NCBI GenBank assembly: GCA_035279385.1
Contig: DATEHZ010000160.1
Location: forward strand, 1 to 19,965
Direction of reading: 5' to 3'
From: DATGJX01 sp035279385
Lineage (GTDB): Bacteria > Vulcanimicrobiota > Vulcanimicrobiia > Vulcanimicrobiales > Vulcanimicrobiaceae
DNA: 19,965 nt
Part shown: piece after piece, positions 1 to 7,177 of the stretch
Numbering within the stretch: the first letter of the stretch is position 1
Layout of the letters: each line of letters opens with the position of its first letter
Translations under genes and position numbers: made by a program
The notes under the pieces: generated by a model
The model's database searches: none
Told to the model about the DNA's origin: nothing
What the model saw: only the letters and a program-made list of their open reading frames with translations

Positions 1-197
1 ATGAGCAGTGCGAGCGCGCGCTGCGCGCGCAGCAGCGTTTTGTGAATGCCCTCGATGTCGTCGCGCTGATGTTTGAGCTTCTCGAGCGACTGCGTCGCCG
101 CCAGCACCAGAATATCGAAGACCTTGACGATCAAGTCTTCCTTGGAAGCCGTGGCGATGGAGGTCTCCAGATAGTGCTGTTCCGCGGAACGTTTCAC
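1..197 (-). CDS. fliS: FliS, flagellin export chaperone (partial, 3' end outside window)
   Basis: The first 65 codons of a FliS-type protein are visible; the gene runs off the left edge. FliS is a small cytoplasmic helical chaperone that binds the C-terminal helix of flagellin and delivers it to the export gate. The reading frame begins GTG-AAA-CGT and contains YLETSIATASKEDLIVKVFD followed by a helix ending in LLRAQRALALL. These match the FliS pattern Y..t.v.tAsp..Li..lyd and the later helix with a conserved LL.Aq. The GTG start at 195-197 is supported by GGGGAG (203-208) five bases upstream. It lies 11 bases after the fliD stop, the usual fliD-fliS arrangement. Identification is good from order and motifs, but the C-terminal half cannot be checked. 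Confidence 0.88.
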   Translation of the reverse strand, partial: MKRSAEQHYLETSIATASKEDLIVKVFDILVLAATQSLEKLKHQRDDIEGIHKTLLRAQRALALL

Positions 198-208
198 CAA
201 ATCTCCCC

Positions 209-2242
209 TTAATGTCCGCCCGAACTGAACATGCTGCCGAGCTGCGACTGCAGCGATTGATAACCGGCAATCGCCGTTTCCGTCGCAACGAACTCGTTGC
301 GCAGCGCATCGGCCTGCTGGTTCGCGTTGTCCCTGATCTGCTGAATCTGCTGCTGAATCGACGTGATCTGGCTGCTGTTCGAATTCTCGAACCCTTGCAG
401 CAGCGAGATCGACGGAATGCTTCCGAGAAAACCTTGCTCGGTTTGCGTCGGCAAGCCGGTGACGCCGGTCAGATACGTGCCCATTTGGGTCACGACACCC
501 TGGGTCCCGGCCAGCAGATTCTGAACGGCGGACGCGTTGGCGGTAAATGCCGCGATCAGTTTCGATGAATCGAACGTGAGCTGTCCGTCCGTACCTTGAA
601 CGGTTTGCGTCGTCACGGCGCTGCCGGAGGATCCTGTTGACGTTCCGTTCGAGGACGATCCCGACGAGGACGAGTTCGCTGCCAGTTGCGTGAACGAACT
701 GGTCAGATTCAAACCGAGCTGCGAGAGTGACGTATACCCGGAAGCATTCGGCAGATAGGCTGAGACCATGTTGACGAGCTGATCCTTGACCATCTCGACG
801 TCGGCGTCGCCGAACAGCACGCCGCCGCCAAGGGCATGCGTCTGCGGAACGCCGACCGACGCGCCGACCGCCGACTGCGGCACGATTGGGGGTGCCGTCG
901 CCGTATCGATCTCGCTGATGGCCGCGTTGTACGCGGACACGAACGTGTTCACCGCGCTCACGAGTTTGCTCGTATCCTGCCCGACCGTCACTTGGAACGA
1001 GGTCGTCGTGTTCGAAAGCAGGTTGAGCTGCACGCCGGGAATCGCCGTCGTCACGGTGTTGCTGTTGCTGTACACCGTGTGCGTGGAACCGCCCGAATCT
1101 TGGAACGTCACCGATGCCTGCGTTCCGAGGGTCGTGGTGGCGCCGCTGCCGGCGGTCAGGCCGGTCGCGGAAAGGAAGTTGCTCGTATCCCCGGAGGCTC
1201 CCAGGACGATGCTCGTTGCGCCGGTGCTCTTGTTGGTGAGCGTGATGCGCCCGGTCGTCGAATCGTACGTAGCCAGTACCCCGGCGCTCGATGCGTTGAT
1301 GCGGGTCAGGACCGAGGCGAGATTGTCCTTCGTCGCATCGACCGAAATCGAGACGCCGTTGATCGTGAACGAACCGGTCGTGACGGCGGTTTTATAATCC
1401 GCATTCGTCGCAGTGCCCGAGCTGTTCGCGGAGTTGAACATCTTGGCTTGGTTGATGCCGCCGACGCCGGCGGTTCCCGTAACCGACCCGCTGCTCGCGC
1501 CGTTGACGATCTGCGCCGTGTCGAGCCGCAGCACTTGCAAAAGATTGCCTTGATCGTTTGCGGAGCCCAGCGAAATCGGCTTGTTCGCGTCGGTGATTTG
1601 CACGGTGTCCGTGCCGCTCACGAAGCCGATCGTGAACGACGCATCGCCCGTCGCCGTACGCACCGCACTATTGATGTTCGCGAAAATCGTATCGATCGAT
1701 TGCGACTTGACGTCGTAGTTCACCGTCACGCCGTTGATCGTAATCGAACCCTGCGTGCCGCTGCCGTTGGAGGGCGTGACGGCGGCGTAGGAGTCGGCAA
1801 GCGCGACTTTATCGCCCGTCGACGCACCGAGCGCGTCGAGTTCGCTGTGCCCTGCAAACGCACTGCTCAGCACCTGCGTCGCCGTCGCAAGCGTCACGGA
1901 TTTGATTGTGTACGTCCCCGGTGCAGCCGTCGCACCGGATATGCCCTGTGCGGTGAGCACCGCAGGGTTGCTCGACGTTGCGGAGATCGCATTATAGACC
2001 GCGCTCAGCGAAAGGCCGTTGAGCGAGTCCTGCACGGTGCTCAGCAGACCGTTTATCTTGATCAGCTCCGCGTTGGCCGCGTTGAGTGTGGCGATCTGCT
2101 GATTGAGCTGCGTCGTCGGAGCGAGCGTGAGCGACGTGAGTTTGGTGATGATCGAGTTGTAGTCGATTCCGGAGGCAATGCCCGGGAACGACAACGGAGG
2201 CACATTGGTGCCAAGGCTGCTGGAAGAGCTGGACATCGACAT
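209..2242 (-). CDS. fliD: FliD, filament cap (hook-associated protein 2)
   Basis: FliD caps the growing filament and folds each flagellin subunit into place. The 677-aa protein is longer than most FliD proteins (commonly 400-550). The N-terminus has the FliD_N signature PGIASGIDYNSIITKL (20-35) followed by a coiled-coil-prone stretch. Two flagellin IN-type modules are visible, around 165-240 (GSITINGVTVNYD) and 289-362 (GSFTINGVSISVD, then INASSAGVLATYD). FliD_C follows with VNTFVSAYNAAI, SLSQLGLNLTSS and DGQLTFDSSKL, ending in a Gln-rich coiled coil (about 625-675). A Ser/Gly/Thr linker at 522-541 splits the usual SLSQLGL...DGQLTFD segment. ATG at 2242 is chosen; an in-frame ATG two codons later (2236) is equally possible. 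GGAG at 2257-2260 is the likely ribosome site, inside the end of flaG, with only 7 bases between the genes. Confidence 0.95.
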   Translation of the reverse strand: MSMSSSSSSLGTNVPPLSFPGIASGIDYNSIITKLTSLTLAPTTQLNQQIATLNAANAELIKINGLLSTVQDSLNGLSLSAVYNAISATSSNPAVLTAQGISGATAAPGTYTIKSVTLATATQVLSSAFAGHSELDALGASTGDKVALADSYAAVTPSNGSGTQGSITINGVTVNYDVKSQSIDTIFANINSAVRTATGDASFTIGFVSGTDTVQITDANKPISLGSANDQGNLLQVLRLDTAQIVNGASSGSVTGTAGVGGINQAKMFNSANSSGTATNADYKTAVTTGSFTINGVSISVDATKDNLASVLTRINASSAGVLATYDSTTGRITLTNKSTGATSIVLGASGDTSNFLSATGLTAGSGATTTLGTQASVTFQDSGGSTHTVYSNSNTVTTAIPGVQLNLLSNTTTSFQVTVGQDTSKLVSAVNTFVSAYNAAISEIDTATAPPIVPQSAVGASVGVPQTHALGGGVLFGDADVEMVKDQLVNMVSAYLPNASGYTSLSQLGLNLTSSFTQLAANSSSSGSSSNGTSTGSSGSAVTTQTVQGTDGQLTFDSSKLIAAFTANASAVQNLLAGTQGVVTQMGTYLTGVTGLPTQTEQGFLGSIPSISLLQGFENSNSSQITSIQQQIQQIRDNANQQADALRNEFVATETAIAGYQSLQSQLGSMFSSGGH

Positions 2243-2249
2243 ACCGGCT

Positions 2250-2600
2250 TTACGCGCTCCGATCGAGCGTTACGCCGCTCTGCTTGTCGAAGAACTGCGC
2301 GATCTGCACCATGACTTCCGCCGGAATCTGCGCGATTTCCTGACCGGTCGACGGATCGGTGAACACCGTGACGACCATGTTCGGATCGTGCTCGACGCGA
2401 TAGCTCACGTTGACGTGCAGCGGTTGCGGAATTCCGCCGGCAAACAATTTTGCGACGACCGGTGACAGTACGCCGCTCTGCGGATGCGGTGCATCCGCGA
2501 CTTTTCCTTGTGCGATCAAACCACCGGCGTGCTGTGAAGCACTTGCCGGCGGCGCTTGCTGGGCAGGGGCCTCTGCTGCCCCGGCAACACGAACGTCCAT
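2250..2600 (-). CDS. flaG: FlaG family protein
   Basis: A 116-aa protein. Its first 50 residues are Ala/Pro/Gln-rich and probably disordered. The rest is a FlaG domain: HVNVSYRVEHDPNMVVTVFT (about 62-81), then TGQEIAQIPAEVMVQIAQFF, matching the family pattern l.f.yde....ivvkv.d..TgEvIRqIPpe..l.l...l. FlaG proteins commonly sit just upstream of fliD and influence filament length; the biochemical role is not well defined. The ATG at 2600 is preceded by AGGAGG with 6 bases between. It follows the third glycosyltransferase-type gene after 51 bases and precedes fliD by 7, so flaG-fliD-fliS looks like one unit. No sigma-28 promoter is visible in the 51-base gap. Translation may be under CsrA control (see 2606-2617). 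Confidence 0.9.
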   Translation of the reverse strand: MDVRVAGAAEAPAQQAPPASASQHAGGLIAQGKVADAPHPQSGVLSPVVAKLFAGGIPQPLHVNVSYRVEHDPNMVVTVFTDPSTGQEIAQIPAEVMVQIAQFFDKQSGVTLDRSA

Positions 2601-2605
2601 GTTTC

Positions 2606-2617
2606 GCCTCCTGGTAC
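2606..2617 (-). promoter_or_regulatory. Candidate CsrA site over the flaG Shine-Dalgarno
   Basis: The minus strand reads GTACCAGGAGGC here. Against the CsrA SELEX consensus RUACARGGAUGU it matches 9 of 12 positions without gaps, including the invariant GGA. It contains the flaG Shine-Dalgarno AGGAGG, so CsrA binding would block ribosomes. Just upstream is a near copy, TACCAAGGAG (2618-2627), giving two GGA-centred elements about 10 bases apart. CsrA is encoded in this window. A GGA is expected in most Shine-Dalgarno sequences, so the call rests on the flanking GUAC and the duplication. Confidence 0.4.
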
Positions 2618-2651
2618 TCCTTGGTATTGTCGGCGTTTTTCGCCCTCTAGT

Positions 2652-4592
2652 TTAGGCCGGCTGACGGGCTGCAAGCGCCTTGGAATACGCGAAAATCGCG
2701 GCGGTAAACAGGTCGCCGCCGCCCTGCACGGGCGCGGGCTGCGGCAGGCTCCACGCCTGCGCCAGGCCCGCCGCTACCGACTCCAACGAGGCGGCGTCGA
2801 CCCCGCAGGCGCCGGGCGACAGCTCCGCGGCGTAAAGAGTGCGCGAGAGCAGCAGCCGGCATCCGGAGGCGGCGGCCCGAGCGATGCGCGAGAGTCCCTG
2901 GGGAGCCCACGAGACGTCGGCATAGACACGAGCGCTGCGGTATAACGCCTCGACTTGAGCGTCGTCCGGCGCAGCAAGGTGCATGACCAGTTCGGGCGCG
3001 AGACGGGAGGCTGCGCGCAGCGCCGCGACGTCGACGACGGGACCCGCGACCACCAGCGGGATGCCTTGCTCCGCGGCCGCGCAGGCCAACAGCGGCAGGT
3101 TCATGCGCCACTGCACGGGCGCGTGGACGAACGCGAACGGCGCGTTGCCGACGAGCGCCGTAACGTCGGCTGCAGCGCAGCCCTCGAACGCGGGCGCGGG
3201 CGCGTAGCGCACGATATCGCGCTCGAAGCCGTAGACCTCGCGCAGCTGCGTCTCCTGCGCCGGCGCGGCCGCCAAAACGACGTCGACGTGCCGCAGCGCG
3301 GCCGCGACCGGCGATCCTTCGCCGGGCTTTTCCATCGCGAGCTTTCGCAGCGCAATCAGGTCGAGGTACTCGGCCAGCATGGCGTCGTCGTAGGCGCGCC
3401 CCCACGCCGCACTCATGATCTCCGGACCCCACGCCGCCTCGTCACCGGCGCTTCCAAAACCGGCGTTCGCGACGATCGGCACGCCTGCGCGCCGGATCGG
3501 CTCGAGGGCTTTGTCCATGCCGGCGCACAACCCGATCGCGTGGACGAGGTCGGCTGCGCGTTCTCCACCGACGGTCGCCGGCGACGCGAACTCGACGGTG
3601 AAACCCTCGGCACGCAAACGCGAGGCCAACGAACGCGCTTCATCGACGTCGGCGTCCGGCGCGCGCTCGAAGCCCTCGCGCAGCAGCATGAGAATGCGTC
3701 CCGAAGAACCGCCCGCCGGTGCTGCCGCAGGGGGATCGATCGGCCGGCGCAGATCGTGAAGCACGTTCGAACGTACCGAAATCGTGCGCACGACCGGCGC
3801 ATCGTCGGGGTCGAACGACACCAGAACTTCCGCAGGCACAGCCGCTGCGATGCGTACGTGATGCGCTCCGGTTTCTTCGGAATCGAGCGTTATGCGCGCT
3901 ACGCGTGCATCGCACCGCAGGTCATCATGGCCGGCGATGACGACGTCGGCGGCCGACACCGGCGTATCGCCGAACATCGCCGTACCGAACCAGGCGTTTG
4001 CAAAGGTATTGCGCTCCGTACTGCCGAGGTCGGCAAACACGGTTGCCGCACGCGCCGCCAGCATTGCCGCGCCGTTCGCGCCGTACGGATCGGCGACGGC
4101 TACGGTTTGACCGCCGCACAAGCGCGCCGCGTAGACGTACGGCGCGAGCGCCGGCATGATTTCCGCATAACGCGCCGCACCGATGAATCCGTCATCGCGG
4201 GCGCGCGCGAATAGGCTCGATGCGCTTGCGTCACCGAAGATCCGCACCGCTTCCTCGTTTTGCTGCCGTGCCAACGTCAGCGACTGCAGCCACGGGAGCA
4301 GCAGGCGTTCGATCTCCAGCAGCACGTCGCGGCCGGCAGAGCGCGCGGCGCTCGGCCACACCAACGGCGTTCGCTCGTGCTGCAGCAGAAACACGGGCTG
4401 AACGCGGATGTACGGCACGACCGCGATCTGCTCGCCGTCGGAAAACACCAAGTCCAGCAGGGCGCCGCCGCCGGCCGCATTTTCAATCGTCGGTTCAAAT
4501 CGCGCGGCACTCAGCTTGTCCGCACGTATGAGGCTTTGCCCGCGGGTGGAACGCCACAGTTGCAGCAGCGGATAGTGCGAGTGAAACCTCAC
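2652..4592 (-). CDS. Large protein with degenerate methyltransferase-like region and GT-B-like C-terminus
   Basis: A 646-aa cytoplasmic protein with no signal peptide or membrane segment. Residues 1-110 are unassigned. Around 150-190, APYVYAARLCGGQTVAVADP followed by YGANGAAMLAARAATVFADL resembles the first motif of class I SAM methyltransferases of sugar-biosynthesis clusters (yAA.lv.gk.VlDvgcGyGyGa..LA..a..V.GvD), but the GxGxG loop reads DPYGANG. Residues 298-640 look like a GT-B fold: an N-terminal Rossmann half beginning RILMLLREGFERAP (299-312) and a C-terminal half with RVYADVSWAPQGLSRIARAA then ASGCRLLLSR. In GT4 enzymes this segment normally carries the E-x7-E motif; neither glutamate is evident here. 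The start is GTG at 4590-4592, overlapping the upstream stop by 4 bases (GTGA), so it is translationally coupled. Its place between two glycosyltransferase genes and flaG suggests a role in filament glycosylation. The function is inferred, not recognised. Confidence 0.6.
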   Translation of the reverse strand: MRFHSHYPLLQLWRSTRGQSLIRADKLSAARFEPTIENAAGGGALLDLVFSDGEQIAVVPYIRVQPVFLLQHERTPLVWPSAARSAGRDVLLEIERLLLPWLQSLTLARQQNEEAVRIFGDASASSLFARARDDGFIGAARYAEIMPALAPYVYAARLCGGQTVAVADPYGANGAAMLAARAATVFADLGSTERNTFANAWFGTAMFGDTPVSAADVVIAGHDDLRCDARVARITLDSEETGAHHVRIAAAVPAEVLVSFDPDDAPVVRTISVRSNVLHDLRRPIDPPAAAPAGGSSGRILMLLREGFERAPDADVDEARSLASRLRAEGFTVEFASPATVGGERAADLVHAIGLCAGMDKALEPIRRAGVPIVANAGFGSAGDEAAWGPEIMSAAWGRAYDDAMLAEYLDLIALRKLAMEKPGEGSPVAAALRHVDVVLAAAPAQETQLREVYGFERDIVRYAPAPAFEGCAAADVTALVGNAPFAFVHAPVQWRMNLPLLACAAAEQGIPLVVAGPVVDVAALRAASRLAPELVMHLAAPDDAQVEALYRSARVYADVSWAPQGLSRIARAAASGCRLLLSRTLYAAELSPGACGVDAASLESVAAGLAQAWSLPQPAPVQGGGDLFTAAIFAYSKALAARQPA

Positions 4593-7174
4593 TCCGCCAC
4601 CTCTTGCAGCGTTCGGCGAAGCGCGCTTGGGTTTCGCGCCGTCAGTGCTCGAACATCGATGACACGCGTGGCGGCGACGTCTTCTTGCGCGAGCGTCGCG
4701 TCCCCGATTTCAACATCCGGCGCGTGCGATGGATCGATATGGAGGCGCGCGAGCAATTTTTCCACGCGCCGGCCGAGTTCGGCAGCGGTGAGATCTCCGG
4801 CCGCTGCAATTTTCAGCAGCGTTGCGTCCTGCGCGCTGAAGGCTTGCACGTAGCGGCGAACAAACGCGCCTACGTCGCTCCAGTCGCGCTCGTCCGCCAC
4901 CGATGCCGTGAATGCCAAGTCGATGGCGCGCTCACTCTGCGCGTCGCGCGGCAGAGCGGGTAACGCAACGTAATGCTTCCTGCGGTCGTATCCGCGTGAA
5001 ATGGCCTGCGCCGTGACGTAGCCCTGCTCGGGATACGCCTGCGGATATCCCCATTTCTGTGCGAATTTCTTCCAGTTCTCTCGCATGGTGCCCGTCCAGT
5101 CCACCTTGTTTGCGGCAAACGTCTGAGAACCGAAATGATGAATGAAGACGTCGTCACACACGTAGATGTGATAGCCGGCCGCGCGTACGCGCATGCAGAA
5201 GTCATCGTCTTCGAAGTTGCCCACGCCGAACCGCTCGTCGATGCCGCCGACTTCTTCGATGAGGCGCCGGTCGATGCACAAGCATAAACCGATCGCACGA
5301 TCCGTAAGGTAGCCTTCGCCGGCGAACCGTTCGCGGCGCTTGCCCGCATAGACGTGCATGTCCTCGATGTTTTGATAGAGCGCGTCGGGTGTGATCTGAT
5401 CGCCCGCGATGCGATTGCTGCGTGGCGCGGACACGCCGAGAGCGGGGATACGATCGAAGGCGCCGAGCAAGCCCTCGAGCCAGCCTTGCGTCACGATGAC
5501 GTCGTTGTTGAGCAGGACGACGTATTCGCCGCGTGCCGCCGCGATGGCTTGATTGTTGCCGCCCGCGTAGCCGCGATTGGTTGGGTTGAAGATAACGCGA
5601 ACATCCGAAAGCGTTCGCAGCCAGTCTACCGTCTCGGGCCCCGAACCGTTGTCGACGATGATGACTTCGTACTCGCCGGCCGTATACGCGCGGATCGACT
5701 CGAGCGCCATCTTCGTGAACTGCGGCGCGTTCCAACTGAGCATGACGATCGATACGAGTCCGGAACGCCGTCCGGGCCTGGCGCGCAGCGCGGCTTCGAC
5801 GCGCGCCAGATCGTTCGACACGGCGCCGCGCAGCGATACGCCATGCTGCCGTGCAAAGAGCGGATCGTCATCGAGCTCCGGAAGCTCTCCAAGCGCAATT
5901 GCGCTTCCGCGCGTTCCGGCCCCCGCTTGCAGGGCGCGAACCAGCAGGTCGGCAAGCGAGCCGGAGAGAGTCGGGAATTCTTCCAAGCGCAGATGCGCCG
6001 GGAGTTTTGCGAGCCGGAGCAGCGTGCAGCGCGCGTCCGCCGTAAATGCGCAGGTGTTTTGCGAGAGTTCGAGTTCGGGCGCGTACGTTGCCGCCGCGCA
6101 ATTCCGGCTGAATTCGACTTGCGCGACGAGCTCGTCGAGCCAGCCGCTTTGCAGCCGGGAACGCGCATCGACGAACGCAAGGTACCGATCCCCGCGCACT
6201 TCCATCTCCGCGCGCGCCGCCGAAACGGCGTCCCCCTGCGGAACGAACATCACGCGCTGCACGGGCGCCCGGTTTGCGCGAAGCATCTTTTCAAGAGCCG
6301 GTCGATCGTCCGTTTCGCCGAAACAAACGATTGTCGTAGTGGGAATCGGCATGAATTCGATATCTTCGATTCCCGGAGCCGGGCGGCTCACTCGCCGGAC
6401 GATGCCGCGCCGGATCGCCGCGTTTTGCGCGTCGTAGACGACCTTGCCGTTCCAGCGCTGCGCGAGCCGGGCAACGTTCCACGCGACTTTTCGAAATCGC
6501 TGAGCGCCCGACTGGGATTCAAAATGCGTGAGCGCGGCGCCGGCGTCGTACACGACGTGTAACCCGCGATCGCGCAGTTTCAAACAATAGTCGACGTCCT
6601 CGTAGCCGTTCCAAAACCCCTCGTCAAGGCCGCCGAGCTCCGCGTACAACGCGCGCGGCGTGACCAGACACGCGCCGGTGACGATTTGCATCTCCGTCGT
6701 CACGGCCGCATCGCTGTCGTCTCCCGGTGCACCCGCCAAGTCGTGGAACGGCTGAAAGCCCGGAAGGCCGATGGAGACGGGATGCACGCGCACGCCCGCG
6801 TGCTGGATCGCGCCGTTCGGATAGAGAAGCCGCGCTCCGACGGCGCCGACGCCCGGTTTGCGCGCGAGAGCGAGCATGCTTGCAAGCCACCCCGCGTGCG
6901 CGACCGTGTCGTTGTTGAGCAGCACGAGAAACTCGCCGCGCGCCAGCGCCGCTCCCTGATTATTGGCGCCTGCGAAGCCGAGGTTCTTTTCGTTGCGGAC
7001 GACGCGCACCCACGGAAATGCCTCGAGCATCTCCGGCGTTTCGTCGGAACTCGCGTTGTCGATGACGATGATCTCGCCCTCGCCCGCGCCTTCGAGCGTG
7101 GGGCGAATCGTTTCCAAACACTGACGCGTCAAAGCGGCCTTGTTGAAGACCGGAATAATGACGGAGTAGTCCAC
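4589..7174 (-). CDS. Multidomain GT2-family glycosyltransferase
   Basis: An 861-aa protein with two clear GT-A (family 2) domains. Domain 1 (about 1-240) has SVIIPVFNKAALTRQCLETI, IIVIDNASSDET, the metal-binding LLNNDT (85-90), GACLVTPRAL and the acid motif GYEDVDYCLKLRDRG (190-204). Domain 2 (about 471-700) has VSIVMLSWNAPQFTKMALES, VIIVDNGSGPET, LLNNDV (554-559) and NFEDDDFCMRVRAAG (653-667). Both resemble rhamnosyltransferase-like GT2 enzymes. The stretch between them (about 278-370) looks like a third, decayed GT-A fold: VDARSRLQSGWLDELV occupies the position of LNND...GWL but lacks the DxD-like motif. The C-terminal 120 residues are helical and unassigned. There is no signal peptide. The gene starts 3 bases after the preceding stop and overlaps the next gene by 4. 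Likely role is adding sugars to flagellin; acceptor and sugar are unknown. Confidence 0.88.
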   Translation of the reverse strand: MDYSVIIPVFNKAALTRQCLETIRPTLEGAGEGEIIVIDNASSDETPEMLEAFPWVRVVRNEKNLGFAGANNQGAALARGEFLVLLNNDTVAHAGWLASMLALARKPGVGAVGARLLYPNGAIQHAGVRVHPVSIGLPGFQPFHDLAGAPGDDSDAAVTTEMQIVTGACLVTPRALYAELGGLDEGFWNGYEDVDYCLKLRDRGLHVVYDAGAALTHFESQSGAQRFRKVAWNVARLAQRWNGKVVYDAQNAAIRRGIVRRVSRPAPGIEDIEFMPIPTTTIVCFGETDDRPALEKMLRANRAPVQRVMFVPQGDAVSAARAEMEVRGDRYLAFVDARSRLQSGWLDELVAQVEFSRNCAAATYAPELELSQNTCAFTADARCTLLRLAKLPAHLRLEEFPTLSGSLADLLVRALQAGAGTRGSAIALGELPELDDDPLFARQHGVSLRGAVSNDLARVEAALRARPGRRSGLVSIVMLSWNAPQFTKMALESIRAYTAGEYEVIIVDNGSGPETVDWLRTLSDVRVIFNPTNRGYAGGNNQAIAAARGEYVVLLNNDVIVTQGWLEGLLGAFDRIPALGVSAPRSNRIAGDQITPDALYQNIEDMHVYAGKRRERFAGEGYLTDRAIGLCLCIDRRLIEEVGGIDERFGVGNFEDDDFCMRVRAAGYHIYVCDDVFIHHFGSQTFAANKVDWTGTMRENWKKFAQKWGYPQAYPEQGYVTAQAISRGYDRRKHYVALPALPRDAQSERAIDLAFTASVADERDWSDVGAFVRRYVQAFSAQDATLLKIAAAGDLTAAELGRRVEKLLARLHIDPSHAPDVEIGDATLAQEDVAATRVIDVRALTARNPSALRRTLQEVAE

Positions 7175-7177
7175 CGC

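Noticed and set aside
1575..1605. Sigma-28-like match inside fliD (minus strand AAAT, 15 bases, GCCGATTT)
   Set aside because: The -35 is shifted by one base and the -10 ends TTT. It lies mid-gene with no start codon to serve, so it looks like chance.
2630..2645. Small hairpin GGCG-AAAAA-CGCC between the third glycosyltransferase-type gene and flaG
   Set aside because: The stem is only 4-5 bp and has no following U-tract, so it is not convincing as a terminator.
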